Counted from the first letter of the stretch, positions 22,837 to 36,050 are shown. The stretch: 42,493 bases of DNA from Welwitschia mirabilis (GCA_051453625.1 JBOZIK010000001.1:275004086-275046578); one strand, 5' to 3'. Program-made: numbers and translations. The notes: generated by a model from the letters alone, not told the origin.

Positions 22837-22884
22837 TAAGTAAATTTCCAATTTCCAATGTAAGTAAATTTCCAATTTCCAGTG
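22837..22884. repeat. 24-bp tandem duplication
   Basis: TAAGTAAATTTCCAATTTCC occurs at 22837 and again at 22861. The copies differ near their ends (AATG versus AGTG). Confidence 0.9.
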
Positions 22885-23183
22885 TAACCTCGATAGTTTG
22901 GGAAAGGACCACTGCTCTAAACAACTTAGTTTGTTTCTGAGTTCTATGCTATTAATCATCAGCGTAAGACAACTTATGAGCATACCGAAGATTATGATAA
23001 CTTCGCCATTGCAAGAATGACAATAGCCATTTGAAACAAAAGTGAAAGCTTTCTGTTATGAAAGCCTGTCTTGCGTTGCAGGAATTGAAACAATGGGAGC
23101 TCAGATAAAACAACGTCCCAATGTATTACACACAGAGAAAACGAAAGCGGAACACATGAAAACCTGAAAAATGTAATAGCAAG

Positions 23184-23260
23184 TCAAGTCTGAGCAGCAC
23201 AGTTGGTTAAAGCATTGTGCCTTTCTTTCAAGATAGAAGTCTTCTTTGTCTGTGAAAGAG
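23184..23260 (+). other. tRNA A-box-like sequence (possible SINE head)
   Basis: GAGCAGCACAGTTGGTTAAAGC resembles the A-box end of a tRNA or tRNA-derived SINE (pattern TRGCNNAGYNGG...). I find no convincing B-box (GGTTCRANNC) 30-60 bases downstream and no cloverleaf, so it is not called as a tRNA. It lies in the 3' flank of the receptor kinase, on the opposite strand. Confidence 0.25.
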
Positions 23261-23587
23261 CTTCAGTGATGGTTTTAGAAGATTTGAGCAGTTTTTGTGG
23301 GTGCTGCCTTGGCTGGAGACAATACAATCACTCTGTGATTCGGTCCTCAATAATCGTTGGTGAGAGGGGCACAAACCACATTATAAAGGATTAAGTAGTT
23401 GCAGATGTTGCCAGGGCCAACTTTGTTATTGACACTTGAACAAGCCCCACTCGTAGGCATACTGAGGCACAGAATAAAATGATATTAGTAGATGTACAGG
23501 CTGATAGCCTGATGAATTGCCCTGTGATTGATTCGATCTGGTGGGGATTCCAGAGATGCCTGTAATTGGCACCTGCCCAACACCAAG

Positions 23588-25630
23588 TCAGTCCCTAGAG
23601 CTAGCAGAAAAGTGACTGGAACTCAGGCTTGGGCCTAATTCAGAAAAAACGTCTTGAATATTTAAGGTTAAGGTGGAAGCAAAAGACATCCTTGGCTTGA
23701 AAAGTGGCACGGAAGGAGGCGGTGCCTCCCCGCCCAAGATCTGCAAAACCTGCCTCATGGAAGGCCTATCCAGAGGGTCTGGATTGGAACAGCAAAGACC
23801 CACAAGCAACATTCTTCTCATCTCCTCCTCACTGAACTCTCCCTCCAACCTGGGATCTGCAGCATCCAGAAGCCTCCCTCTGCCATGCAATCCCCAAACC
23901 CAATCAACAAGATTCTTGTTCTCAAGTGAACCAGAGCCCTCCTCAATTGGTCTCCTCCCACAGGCAACCTCCAAAGCCACTGCCCCAAAACTGAAAACAT
24001 CTGTTTTTTCAGAAGCTTTGCCAGACAGAATGTACTCTGGAGCCAAATAGCCCATTGTTCCTGCGGTCAAAGTGGCATCTGGACTCTTGTTATGGTCCAT
24101 CAGTCTTGCCAGTCCAAAGTCACCCAGTCTTGCATTGAATGTTGCATCCAGCATTATGTTGCTTGCCTTGATGTCTCTGTGAATCACCTGCTGCTCCCAT
24201 CCTTCATGCAGGTAGACCAATGCAGATGCCACTCCTGTGACTATTTTGTGTCTCTGGCCCCAAGACAGAATCGGCAAATTTGCAGTTTCTTGAAACAGGA
24301 CCTTGTCTAGACTGCCATTGGGCATATACTCGTAAACAAGTAAAAACTCTCCTTTGTCATAGCACCACCCCTGGAGGTGAACGAGGTTCCTGTGTCTTAA
24401 TCTTCCTATAATGCAAAGCTCTGCTCTGAACTCCTTTCCTTGATTGTCGTGGACCGATCTCTTGACTGCAACAGCGCTTCCAGGAAGGGTGCCTCTGTAA
24501 ACTGTCCCAAAAGACCCATTGCCCAGAATCCTAGTTGGGTTGAAACCATTTGTTGCATTATAGAGCTCCTTGTAAGTGAACTTTCTTGGAAACTTCTCCA
24601 TTTCATTCTTGAATGACTCGGAAAGCTTGGACTGTTTCCACTTTTTGTATAAAACCCATGAACAAAGCCCTAGAAAAAGGGCCAGTATCGCTGCAACTGA
24701 TGTTCCCCCAATGATCCAAAGCATTAAGTTTCTTTTACTGTAAAAATGTCCATTGCACCTTTTATGGTTTGAGGGACTCAAAGCAGGACTTATGCTGGAA
24801 CTTGAGGGTTCAGGAGACGCAGCAGGACCATATTTTAAGGGCTTTCTAGAACCTGCTAGATGACCTAAACCAGAGCTTTTGAAGCTCCAATCTTGGACCA
24901 AATGCAACTCTGTGCTACCCCCGGTGGAGGCACTAAAACCTACAAACATAAACTCTTCAAAATGATGAGAAAGATCAATACTTACATTCATCAAGGGCTC
25001 TGAAGGTCTCTGACTGGCATAGCTCAACCAGACTCTGATCATCTTCTCAGTGGCATTATAATCAATCCAAGATGTAATAAGATCTCCATTTTTGAGATCC
25101 ATTTGCAGTGTACCCACATCAACTGAAGCAACAGAAGTGAGATTGCCAATGTCCAGACCCACGTGATTGTCATTTATATCATTGAATTGGACGTCAAAAA
25201 AAGTGTCAAATTCAACTGCAATGACCTTAGATTGATTGCCTGTTTGAGTGCTGTTTATCAGACCCAGAAAAGGTCCAGCACTTCCAATTGTCTGGTTATC
25301 AGAAACCAGTACAAACGCCAGACCTTCGCCACCAGAGGCCGAATTTATGTTTGAAATAGAAAAAGAGAACCTGGTACTGAAAGAAGCAGAAATCTTGGAT
25401 TTCTTATCAAACAACTTTACAGGTTGCCAGTAGAGAGCCCTACCTGCACTTGTTGTTGGAACTTCCAGGGCCTTTGTGAGACCTACTGTACCATTTCTGA
25501 GATACGAGTCCCCCAACAGAGTGATATTGGTCGCAGAAAACTCTGCGAACTTGAAATCCACATCGTCATTGGCGGATATATTGCCGAGAAACCCTAGCAT
25601 GACGATGAAAATACAGTAATGCTTTGTCAT
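23588..25630 (-). CDS. L-type lectin-domain receptor kinase, clade VIII-like, single exon
   Basis: This is a plasma-membrane receptor-like kinase with an extracellular legume-lectin domain and a cytoplasmic Ser/Thr kinase. The family acts in defence, stress and development signalling. The 680 residues form one exon, as usual for this family. In order: a signal peptide (about 1-20, MTKHYCIFIVMLGFLGNISA); a lectin domain (about 25-255) with the VAVEFDT metal-site block and NDNHVGLDI; a Ser/Pro-rich linker; a membrane helix (about 303-326) followed by basic YKKWK; and a kinase (about 351-632). The kinase has GNGSFG (Gly loop), AVKR with the ATP-site Lys near 390, HRDIKASN (RD type, near 484), DFG (near 504) and APE (near 530). 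All catalytic motifs are intact and there are no internal stops, so it looks functional. The C-terminal SFASTLTLNIQDVFSELG resembles the tail of LecRK subfamily VIII, hence the clade guess. Several N-x-S/T sites occur in the lectin domain. The start at 25630 is followed directly by a good signal peptide. Base composition is clearly less AT-rich than the flanks. The true ligand cannot be inferred. Confidence 0.97.
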   Translation of the reverse strand: MTKHYCIFIVMLGFLGNISANDDVDFKFAEFSATNITLLGDSYLRNGTVGLTKALEVPTTSAGRALYWQPVKLFDKKSKISASFSTRFSFSISNINSASGGEGLAFVLVSDNQTIGSAGPFLGLINSTQTGNQSKVIAVEFDTFFDVQFNDINDNHVGLDIGNLTSVASVDVGTLQMDLKNGDLITSWIDYNATEKMIRVWLSYASQRPSEPLMNVSIDLSHHFEEFMFVGFSASTGGSTELHLVQDWSFKSSGLGHLAGSRKPLKYGPAASPEPSSSSISPALSPSNHKRCNGHFYSKRNLMLWIIGGTSVAAILALFLGLCSWVLYKKWKQSKLSESFKNEMEKFPRKFTYKELYNATNGFNPTRILGNGSFGTVYRGTLPGSAVAVKRSVHDNQGKEFRAELCIIGRLRHRNLVHLQGWCYDKGEFLLVYEYMPNGSLDKVLFQETANLPILSWGQRHKIVTGVASALVYLHEGWEQQVIHRDIKASNIMLDATFNARLGDFGLARLMDHNKSPDATLTAGTMGYLAPEYILSGKASEKTDVFSFGAVALEVACGRRPIEEGSGSLENKNLVDWVWGLHGRGRLLDAADPRLEGEFSEEEMRRMLLVGLCCSNPDPLDRPSMRQVLQILGGEAPPPSVPLFKPRMSFASTLTLNIQDVFSELGPSLSSSHFSASSRD

Positions 25631-26300
25631 GGCTCTGCAACAATCGGAGACTGAACTAGAGTAATGAATGAGAAAGACAGAATTGGACTAATGAATAAGA
25701 AAGAAATAAAATTTGAAAGCGAGCCAAGTGGTGTAGCCTTTGGGTTTGAAATTCGATTTGGACAAAATGCTACAGACGAAGAATATGGCCCGTGAAAGCT
25801 AAGGAATCAAGAGTATCCCAACGGATAGCTCTGGGAAGAAGAAGTGGTTCAAAAATTTTAAAAAGGGTATGAACAGAGTGCTTCGGAATTTAAAAATGGA
25901 AGCCGCGTTTGGCAAGGGAGGGAGGCTTATGTTACGCGCAATTAACGGTAACTAGAGCGTCTGTGAAAGGTTTCGCAGGTTGTGGTTTCACAGATCATCG
26001 CAGCAGGTGGAAACGCGTATGATATTTGCCCACGGATATATTTATTAAGTAGACTGCTTAAACAGCGTTAACTCTGTGGTGTTTAAGAATGGATAACCAA
26101 GCATAGCCTTTAAGAAAGTTGACTAAATACGACCTTTTAGGATCTTGGTATTGAAACCGAGATATCTAGAGTTTTCAGGCCTGAGATATCTGAACTATTG
26201 CTTGAGTCAAATGTGAGAGGACATATTTTAAGAGAAATTGCGTATTTTTCTATGGAGTTGGACTCGAAACATTTAGTAACCATATATCTTTTCTAGAGTA
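25631..26300 (-). promoter_or_regulatory. 5' flank (promoter region) of the lectin receptor kinase
   Basis: This is the region upstream of the kinase start on the minus strand. A weak TATA-like AAATATAT lies near 26032-26042 (minus strand), about 400 bases before the start codon, which would imply a long leader. No strong TATA box was seen nearer, so the transcription start is uncertain. The region just upstream of the ATG is purine/pyrimidine mixed and has no upstream frame of note. Confidence 0.3.
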
Positions 26301-26339
26301 TAGTCACCGTGATTGCTTAAATGAATAACTTAATTGTAC

Positions 26340-27900
26340 CTAGGGCCTTATAATATGTCAAGGAGGTCATTCAAAGGTCTTGGCACACTAGGAGGCATTA
26401 AGCATACTTGAATTATCGTTTGGATGTTTACAGTGGATGTAGTTGGGGAAAGTATGCTCACTAAAAGTTTTGACTTCACCAAAGAGGTCTATGTAGTTAG
26501 TGGAGTGGCAATGCAACTAGTGGGATACNNNNNNNNNNNNNNNNNNNNNNNNNNNNNNNNNNNNNNNNNNNNNNNNNNNNNNNNNNNNNNNNNNNNNNNN
26601 NNNNNNNNNNNNNNNNNNNNNNNNNNNNNNNNNNNNNNNNNNNNNNNNNNNNNNNNNNNNNNNNNNNNNNNNNNNNNNNNNNNNNNNNNNNNNNNNNNNN
26701 NNNNNNNNNNNNNNNNNNNNNNNNNNNNNNNNNNNNNNNNNNNNNNNNNNNNNNNNNNNNNNNNNNNNNNNNNNNNNNNNNNNNNNNNNNNNNNNNNNNN
26801 NNNNNNNNNNNNNNNNNNNNNNNNNNNNNNNNNNNNNNNNNNNNNNNNNNNNNNNNNNNNNNNNNNNNNNNNNNNNNNNNNNNNNNNNNNNNNNNNNNNN
26901 NNNNNNNNNNNNNNNNNNNNNNNNNNNNNNNNNNNNNNNNNNNNNNNNNNNNNNNNNNNNNNNNNNNNNNNNNNNNNNNNNNNNNNNNNNNNNNNNNNNN
27001 NNNNNNNNNNNNNNNNNNNNNNNNNNNNNNNNNNNNNNNNNNNNNNNNNNNNNNNNNNNNNNNNNNNNNNNNNNNNNNNNNNNNNNNNNNNNNNNNNNNN
27101 NNNNNNNNNNNNNNNNNNNNNNNNNNNNNNNNNNNTGACTTCACCTACGAGGTCTATGTAGTTAGGGGAGTGGCAATGCAACTAGTGGGATACTCAACCC
27201 CACTAAGGAGGTTGTGAGTCAAGACTTTTGTATGTCCTACATTGCATAGTATGAGGCCCTTGGCAAAATTAGGTCATTCATTTCAATGGTCATAGTGGCT
27301 CTACCTCTAGGGAAGCTATAACTACTGAAAGTTTAACTTCAACATCCAATAAAAAGGTCTATATAAGAATCACACATAATTTTGTAGAATTGTGAAAGAC
27401 ATAAGCATAAGCATTTGTTTGGTTGACGAGTACTGCATTATATCATAACTCACAAAAAGCTTTATATGAAAAACTAGGTTTTAATATTTTTGAAGATACC
27501 TGGTACTTTAAGAGAAATGTATGTTAGGAGTTGAAATTTTGATTTGGTATATTTGAACTTTAATTGAAAATGTCTTGTTTGGCATATTGTGAAGCTCTTG
27601 TCATAATATCATTCATTTTAGTGATCATAGTGGCTATACTACTGGGAGAGATATAATTACTAAAAGTTTCGAGTTTGACACTCCCTAAAAAGGTCTATAT
27701 AAGAATCACTTATAATTTTATAGATACATAAAAGACAAGAACAAGTACTTGGGTGGTTGATGAGTACTACATTACATCTTAATATAAAAAACTAGGTTTT
27801 ACGATTTTTTTTGTAAAGACTTTGTATTTTAAGTTAAATATATGTTAGAAGTTTGAATTCTGATTTTGTATATTTGAATTTTGATTGAAAAGCATTAAAA
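26340..27900. repeat. Diverged tandem array (units ~200-340 bp) interrupted by a 607-N gap
   Basis: Units share the ordered words GGTCATTCA, ATAGTGGCT, a CTAAAAGTTT/CTGAAAGTTT box, AAAGGTCTAT and a TTGAA.TTTGATT tail. AAAAAGGTCTATATAAGAATCAC occurs near 27351 and 27687 (offset 336), and an AAGAGGTCTATGTAGTTAG version occurs near 26481. Downstream members also share GAAAAACTAGGTTTTA-type and ATTTGAA.TTT.ATTGAAAA blocks. The gap (26529-27135) sits inside the array, where collapse in assembly would be expected. Confidence 0.75.
26460..27193. repeat. Duplicated gap flanks around the 607-N gap (26529-27135)
   Basis: TGACTTCACC...GAGGTCTATGTAGTTAG.GGAGTGGCAATGCAACTAGTGGGATAC stands on both sides of the gap (about 26471-26528 and 27136-27193) with about three or four substitutions. 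Because this is within a tandem array it could be two true repeat units, unlike the 100-N gaps. Confidence 0.85.
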
Positions 27901-30900
27901 TTTTAAACTATGTCATTTTGAAGACTTTTGTTAGAGAAAAATTCAGTTTCGTAGTGGATAGCACATCAAAAGTTAGTTGCATTCCAAATGTAAAACAAGA
28001 GAATAATGAAACATAATTTTTTGCCACACATTTTTATTATAAAATAATGTTAAATTATATTAATACTTAATCATTACTTTGAGGGGAAAAATGTCAACAT
28101 ACCAGTGTCATTTCTAAGTATTCATATAAGTAGCCAATGAACCAAATCAAAGAAAATTTGTATGTTTAAAATCAATTTAACCTTTTAAGAATGATCTTTT
28201 AAGAATTGAAACATGTAAAAAGTTTTTTATATGCTTTAGTCACCACTATTCCCATCCAAAGATAGGTTTGATTAATGATATCTTATTACAATTGAAAAAA
28301 TGAATAATAAAAAAATGATTCTTATCTTCTCTACCTCATGCCATGTCATAGATGCATTTAAAATATTTATGCCACAAATAAAGTGCTTATTAGAAGGTAA
28401 ATAATTTCTCTTTACTCCGCTGTTCCAATAAGTGTTATTAGAAAAAGGAATCCATTTAAACATTTTTAATAAGGTCATATTGATTTCCTTTAATCTTATA
28501 CTATTAAAGCTACTTTCTTTTTATTATTTACAAACTTATGTCAAGAAAGAAGAAAATTTAGTTTTAAATGATTACTTCTCTATTAAATTATTTCTTTTCT
28601 TGTTTCAATTGTAAACAATTCAATTATCAAAAACATAAGTATGGATGACAAAGTACTTTTGTTTAGTTAAATTTTTCTAGTCAAATTCAAATGTTTCCCT
28701 TGTTATCCTACTAATTTATTAGCATTTTCTTTTGTATTCACTGTATCAAGGGCTTCCATTAGGGCAACATCGTCAATATTAGAAATCAGAGATGCCTTTG
28801 TCCACTTTGCAATTTATAAGAATATTTCTAACATCCTTTCTAGTTTTGTATGTATGCAAGAAAGACTTGGATGTGGGTTTGAAAAACCCTCCACAATTTC
28901 TTTCCAACTTGGCAGCAGGCTATTCTAAGAGAATATTTAGGGCTTCATCAACCTTTTCTCTTCATTTGAAAATATCTAAGACCTTTCATTCTTCATTATC
29001 TTTGGAGGTTCAAAAGAAAAGTCTATTTTTACAAAGTCATTGTTCATGCATTATTGGATTGTAAAGCAAAAGTCAAAATTTTGTATTATCTAGCTTTCTT
29101 GTTTAGGATGCATGTAGGAAAATGCAATTGGGCATTAATTAACTCCTAAAGTTAATCCAAAACTAGTTAGATGGTTTGTGCTTAGAGTGAAAGCATGGCC
29201 ATTGCGGCTAGCTATATGTACTTTCTATGAATCATGTTTTAACTCAAACTTTCTTTTAAGTCTGTTTTATTTACAAAGCACATGGACTTTGTTATGGTGA
29301 TAGTTAAGATAGGCAGGTCTACCAAATTGGATGGATTTTGTACCATAAAACAATGATATGCTAGGATATATTGTTAGTAGATTAGTAACATCATGAAGGA
29401 AGATATGATTCATCTCTTTTAGTTGCCCAAGAATCATTTCTGTTATAATAATCATGCTTGTTAGAGGGTTAATCTAGGGTCTATTAACAACAAAAACTTA
29501 GCTAAGGATCTTCTGAATCACTAAATTTAACTACTCTCTTCTACTCTTATAGATGATGGTGTAAATCACATGTAGAAGATGAGTAATCTTATCATAACTT
29601 AATCTTAAATTAGAACTATAAAAGTATCACTAACTTTTCTTTTCTAGAGTAAAGGACCTAGAGTTAAGTATGTAAATATTTCACAACCATAGGAAACAGG
29701 AAGAAAGATAAAGACATCTTTGTTATGATTACTTCCACTCTAAAATGTACATTTGCTTAGCTATTAATAACTAATAAAAATGTTGGAAATGCAACATAAG
29801 AACTTCTACATTTAATTTGAAACATAAAACTTTATGGTGTTAACTTATCTATTTGAGGAAGTTCTTACTCTAATTTAACTTAAAAACTGTAACTATGTTG
29901 TATATAATTCTATGCGTATGTAGCTCCATGATATCGTTTTTATCCAATATAGTTTATGTTGTTGATATTTTATATCAAGAATTATACAATAAATTAATGA
30001 CTTTATTAACACTTTAATAAAATAATAGATCATGATGGTGATTGATTACACCTTAATATCTTAACTTTGAAATGGTTGAAAAAGGTAAGTGCACTAAACT
30101 TGATTATAAATATGTTGTTTTCAACATAATACTTATGCAACTAAAATATAGAGTTGAATGTCTAGATTATGTCTTGAAATTACCTTATGCACATGTACTC
30201 TTTGAAAGAGGGGAAATATGTCTTAACTATGAAAGTAAATAATACTAGTTTTAAATAAAATAAATAGGGATGGTGACTATAATATAGGTAATACTTGGAC
30301 TATAAGAGTTATCAATGCTTAAAATGGCTTTCCTTATATTTTCTAATCTAGAGAGCAACCATAAAATAAAAATCCAAACATAGTGCTATAAATAGAAAAA
30401 AGTAAACTAAAGTAATAAAAACAATGTATCAATATATGAAATATATTATTAGAAAATAAAAATAATAATCATCTAAGCACAAAGTTGATTAAGAGTTATA
30501 TGAGATAAAGAGGAAAAACATAGACATCTCCACAAATGTATGTGCTAAAGTCTTTATGCTAATATGAAAGGATCATTTGTTATAGATATTGAAGACAATG
30601 GAAATAATATTTGAACCTATTATATTAATTCATATCATCACCATTATAAATGAATCATGCTAAAAATCAAAGGATGAAAGAATTGTAATCATGAAAGATT
30701 TCATTAAACTAACACATTAAACATTGTACCCTAAAAACAATTAAATGATGATTCACATAATATTGTATGTTAATAAGAAATTGAATAATATTATGATTTT
30801 TTAATTCTTATCATTAGGAATCATGAAATCCATTGAAGATTGATATTAAGCATGAAATAACATTCAATATTACAACTACATTACCAATGGAAATGACATT

Positions 30901-33900
30901 GTCAAGATTAAAAAGAAAACATGCTTAATAATGGAAATAGAAATGAAACATATAATTCCATTACTAGAAAGATAATGAAGTTAAAAAACCATTTCAAAAA
31001 GTTCAACCTGGTTTCCATCCACTTTTGATCCTTACCTTGGTAATTCTGAAATTCTTAAATGAAAATAAAGCATAGGAATAAAAGATCATAAATAAAAAGT
31101 AATGATCTAAAATGGTAATCCATTTCTCACATTCAAAACAAAGGTTATATAGAAGCAAGGTTTACATGAGGATTAAGGTTAAGCTTTTTAATTTCTTCAT
31201 TTAAAACTAACTAGATAAAATGCATTTTCATAAGAAAGTAACATATACATTATATAATATATTTTTAGACATTGTCTTAAAAGTAGCATTTAATCACAAT
31301 GAGTTATATTGTACTTGATGATGAGTACTATCAAACCTAAAGATGAGTAAAAATATCTTCTTCAAATTAAATTTTAGATTTACTAAAGCATTTTCATCAT
31401 TTGAGCTACTCACCCACATTCAAGTTTTAGGCAAACTCATAGAAGGGATCTTATAGATGAATTAGCAAACTAGATAACTTAGAAGAAAAGGCTTAGTAGA
31501 GGTAGATTTTCCACCACCATTCAAGTCATGGAGAAATTTAGATCACATAATTTCTAGGCACATTAAAAATCCCTCTCTTTGCACTACACCAAGGTAGGAG
31601 ATGTCTTTAGTGTTTTTCTTAAATAACGACTCAAATCCATAACTTATGAAGGAAAAATTATCTTACCTCTTTAGCTACATGCCATTAACTTTTTATATTT
31701 TAATCTTAAATAGCTCTAAATATGTCAAATTATCTAAACATAATATTTATTTTTTCCCCTTTCATAATAATATTTTTCACAAACACATGTTTTTACCATA
31801 GTGTAGGATTCTTTTCATTTAATCCTTAAATTGCCTAGAAACTAACATAAAACTAGAAGGTCATAAGTTGGATTATTTTCATTTTTATCAAATTAAGACT
31901 TAAATTCACTTAAGAATTCTAAATTATATTTAATTTTAATAGCTACAAGAAGTGAAAGGCCATATGTTGAATATTTAGAGAAATAAACATTACATTATAA
32001 GAGAGTTAATATGCTAAGAAATTTAAAGATGATTACTTAGCTATGTTATAAGTCAAAGTTATTTAGTTTTTATGAGTAATCATATTAATTTCTTGGTATT
32101 TTATCATTGTTTATTTGATTTCCAACTTTTAACAATTTACTTATTGAGAATAATATGCTAAAAAAGAAAAACTCCACATTACATTAGTATCTTCATAAGT
32201 TATTAATAAAATAATAAAACAATAACTAATGCAATCATGAATGTACATTGATGTAAACATAAGTACAACAAAATAATTAACTCCTAGAGTATAATTATAA
32301 ATGTTTTATTTAGTTGAAAGATTTTTTTAAATTTCAAATAAACAAAGAGATATTATGATGCTACTCAATGGGGATTCCAAATAAGAAAAAAGCTCCAACT
32401 TGAGATATCTAGAGAGAAAGGAGGGAAATTACATAAGATTTGGATCTTGATGTAATGAACGATAGCATGCTTAGAAGATGGAGAAAAAGAGTTGAAGGTC
32501 TCATCGTTTGAATGCCTTTGCATTGGATCTTCCATAATGAAATCTTAGGTAAATTGATAGCCATTTCTACCATTGTAAGGCATTACTAGGCTAACCAAGA
32601 TTGATAAGACATGAGAGGTCATAAATATGATGATGTTCTAGATAGCAAGTAGATCATTCTTAAGTAAAATAAGTTACTCAACAAGATTAGAAAGTTTAGG
32701 CACAAGTTTATTCTATGTCATAATAAGGATAAAGGGGCATATGCCTTATAAAAAGAGAGAGTATACCAAGAAGAGGAAGTCCATCATGAAGAAGTGGTCA
32801 ATTGAAGATATGAATTTTGCAAGGAGTAAGAATCATCTAATTGTAGGAAAACAAGCTCTTTCATGGGTCCTCTAAGAACTAAGTGTATCAAACCTAATTC
32901 ATGTGCATGGAGAGTGAAATATTTTCAAACCAAGGATGTTTCTTAGAACTAGGATGTATGTGTCTATAGTTGTAACCATTCTTACAAGTTCAAAGATCAC
33001 AGTCACTTTAAGGAATTTGGAAGATATGAAGAGAAGTAAGTTGAAAATATTGAAGGCAATAAGTGGTTCTTTTATTTCTAGAAAGCTGAAATCTATGTTT
33101 GCATTGAGACTAACTGAACCACAAACTAGAATGATATCACTAAATATTCTTTAATCTCTTTAATCTCTTTTTAATAGAAGGAAATAGTAGAAAAACCAGG
33201 TTCTTCTATTAGAGTGCCTTCTTGGTTACTAAGCTAAAGGGACCACGAAAGAAAAATGTCTAAATGAATTTTTAAGAGTTTAACATGAACATCTAGCTAT
33301 AAGAGAAGAATTAAAATACCCCTAAGAAAGATGGAATTATGAAATTTGATGGAAGTAGGGATGAGAAGATTCTATTAATAAGAGAAGGATGACTAGGCTT
33401 TCTTACCAAGAGAAAAAACATATTGCATAGAATCTGTGACAAGAACCTTCTAATACACATCTCCATTACTAAAATTAACTAGCTAATAACTATTAAGGAC
33501 TTTCCCTTGAGTTCTCCATGTCTAAGCCTCATACATAAAATTATATTTAACTTGAATGAGCCAAAAGAACCCCTCCCATGACATAACCTACAAGTAAATC
33601 TCTCATCAATCTTTCTAATTTCATCACTTGACTTCCCATAAAGAGGATGTTTACTTAGTTTACTGTGAACTTAAGACATAACTATGCATCCATAAAAATA
33701 TTAGTAGAAGAATAATAGTGACTAAAATCCAAGTCCAAATGAAAAAAGATTCATTCCTCTAAGTAAATTTCTTATAAATAATATGAATCTCTTATCCCAT
33801 CTAAATTTTAAACTTTACCCCTATAAGTGAAAAGAAATCATATTTTAGAGGGAGTTCAAAAACTTACAAGGTATGCACAAATTTCCAAAGGAACCACAGA

Positions 33901-36050
33901 TGTAAGTAAGGATTTAGAGATAGCAACATAAAATACAACATTCCTTTCTTTTAAGAAAAAGTACAAGAAGGTACATGATAAATGCTAGAATTAAATGGAT
34001 TTGATGTTTTCTTTCCTTTAAGTCTTTTATTGACTTATTATAAAAGAAATTTATCTAGTTTGAATAGAAGCCAATTAATGAACTTTGAGTTCAAGGGAGT
34101 TTGTTATTCAAACTTTTAGTGATTCCTCCTAGTCATTTTTCTACTTAATAATCTTTTATTTTATTTTATCTATCTTGTCTTACTACCACCTTTATTTACT
34201 TATTTTTCTCCCATTTTATTTAATAATTATTTTATGCCTTTATGCTAACTTTAATTTCAACTCATTTTCTATTTTTAAATTAAAGTAATACCAAGGGGAT
34301 TTTATGACATACTTGAATTAATTATATTTTGTAAACTATGTAAAAGAAGTTTAATATCCTTTTCCATTTAATTAACTTCCCAATAGTTAAATTAAGAATG
34401 TAGATAATACCATATTTTGTTTACTAATTTTTTCTTCTTAAACCTAAATCATGCTTATCTAGATTTCTATGTACATAATCATCATGGATTGATAACATGT
34501 TCTACATTTAATCATCTTCCATTAAATAAGTTCCAATTTTTGTAACTTGATTGAAGAGTCATTTACTATCATGAGAAATATTCACACTAATAGGCATATG
34601 CTAGAAGTAATTTAATGGAAAAGTGATAATTAGTTTATTTATTTTTTCAAAATATTCATCTTAATAAATATAATAAAGATCATTTAAGAAATAAAAGAGA
34701 AGAATTATTAAATAATTTAATTTATACTTTTATAATTTTTAACCTATAAACAATTTTTTAATTTTTACTCATACCATCTTGACAAGCACTAAGCTTTATA
34801 TTTTCTTATATACACTCTTGAGACACTTAAATATTTTCTTTTTTCTAAAACATTAATTTACTAAAAACTATATCAAACTTATCAAGCTGACTAGTTAGCA
34901 CTTCTAGATCCTCTTGTTATTAATTATTCAGTATCAGATGATGTATTTAAGGATATATCCAATAGTTTTACCTTATGGTATACTTTTCTTTAGATTGTTG
35001 GCTTCATTTCATGTCCTGTTTTACTTTCTGTGCATATTAAACATATTATTACTATTCATGAACTCAAAGTTTCCCATGTACAATATTTTACTAAGTGCTT
35101 TATTTTGATGGAGCTTTATACTCTTGAAATGGTTTGTAAAGCTCTCGAATTTTGCATTTTGTAATTGCACTAGCAACCTTAGTAGCACCTAAATGGAAAT
35201 TTGATTTTGATGTGATAAATCTGGCTTATGCTAGAATTTCATGCTATATCAACCTTCCAAATCTGATACTTATTTTTCACACTTTTAAAAATAAAATCAT
35301 TGGTTGCATTCGTCCTCTCTTTCATGATAAACTTTTGCCTTCAATGATGCTAATAAAACACATTATGTCATGAAGGTTACTTTAGTCAAGTGTAAGCATG
35401 TTTTAACTATGAGTGCTAAGAATTGTATTTTAACTCTGAATATTAATTAATTTTTTAATTCATGTGTATACTAATATTATGATGATCATCACATCTCTCA
35501 TTACAACTATCTTAAGCATCACACTCAATGAGTTACTCTTTTGGTAAAGCAATAGAAAGTTATGTTAAATCCACCACCATAGAGTATTCAGTCTTCTTTA
35601 AAACCTATGGAACATGGTTAGGTTCAAAAACTAAGAATTAATCTTTTAAAGGCACATCAAATGCATCTTCTGATCTTCCTCACTCTCTTCCTCAAATAAG
35701 GTACTTATTCTTCTAATAATTAATCACTTATGGATGAGAAAGGTTTTATTTCACTCATAGGTCAAAAAAGATCTAAACATATTTAATCTCATACTATTTC
35801 TTCTTCTACAATTCCTCTTTTTTTAAACAACATCAAAAAATATATATATTATCAAGTAGTATTTATAGGTAATAAGGGTAAAACTGCTAATAAAGGATTA
35901 TAAAAAAGGGAACTGTGACACAAGCACACTATGAAACTTAGATTGTAAGTAATGCTGTGAATAGACAAAAGAAATTAACTACAAAATTTGGGCAATTATG
36001 CCCTTTTCCTATGTTGGAGCTATTAATCAATAAGGATCAAGAATACTAAA
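27900..36050. other. Long AT-rich spacer, nothing recognised
   Basis: I translated parts of both strands and found no domain, RNA gene or clear transposon terminus. Frames at 28792-29064 (+), 32936-33154 (+) and 35152-35373 (+) have some protein-like content but no recognisable motif. Very old retroelement sequence is likely here, but I cannot show it. Confidence 0.45.

Noticed and set aside
23673-24050. 125-codon plus-strand frame
   Set aside because: It lies antisense inside the receptor kinase coding region; its openness is explained by the codon content of the real gene.
24092-25433. Other frames inside the receptor kinase (both strands)
   Set aside because: All overlap the intact 680-residue reading frame and have no domain of their own.
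26424-27181. Long frames of 215-245 codons on both strands
   Set aside because: They consist almost wholly of unknown residues from the 607-N gap.
32340-33160. Possible transposon gag or zinc-finger relic
   Set aside because: Short peptides looked suggestive but no ordered Cys/His spacing or known domain could be supported.
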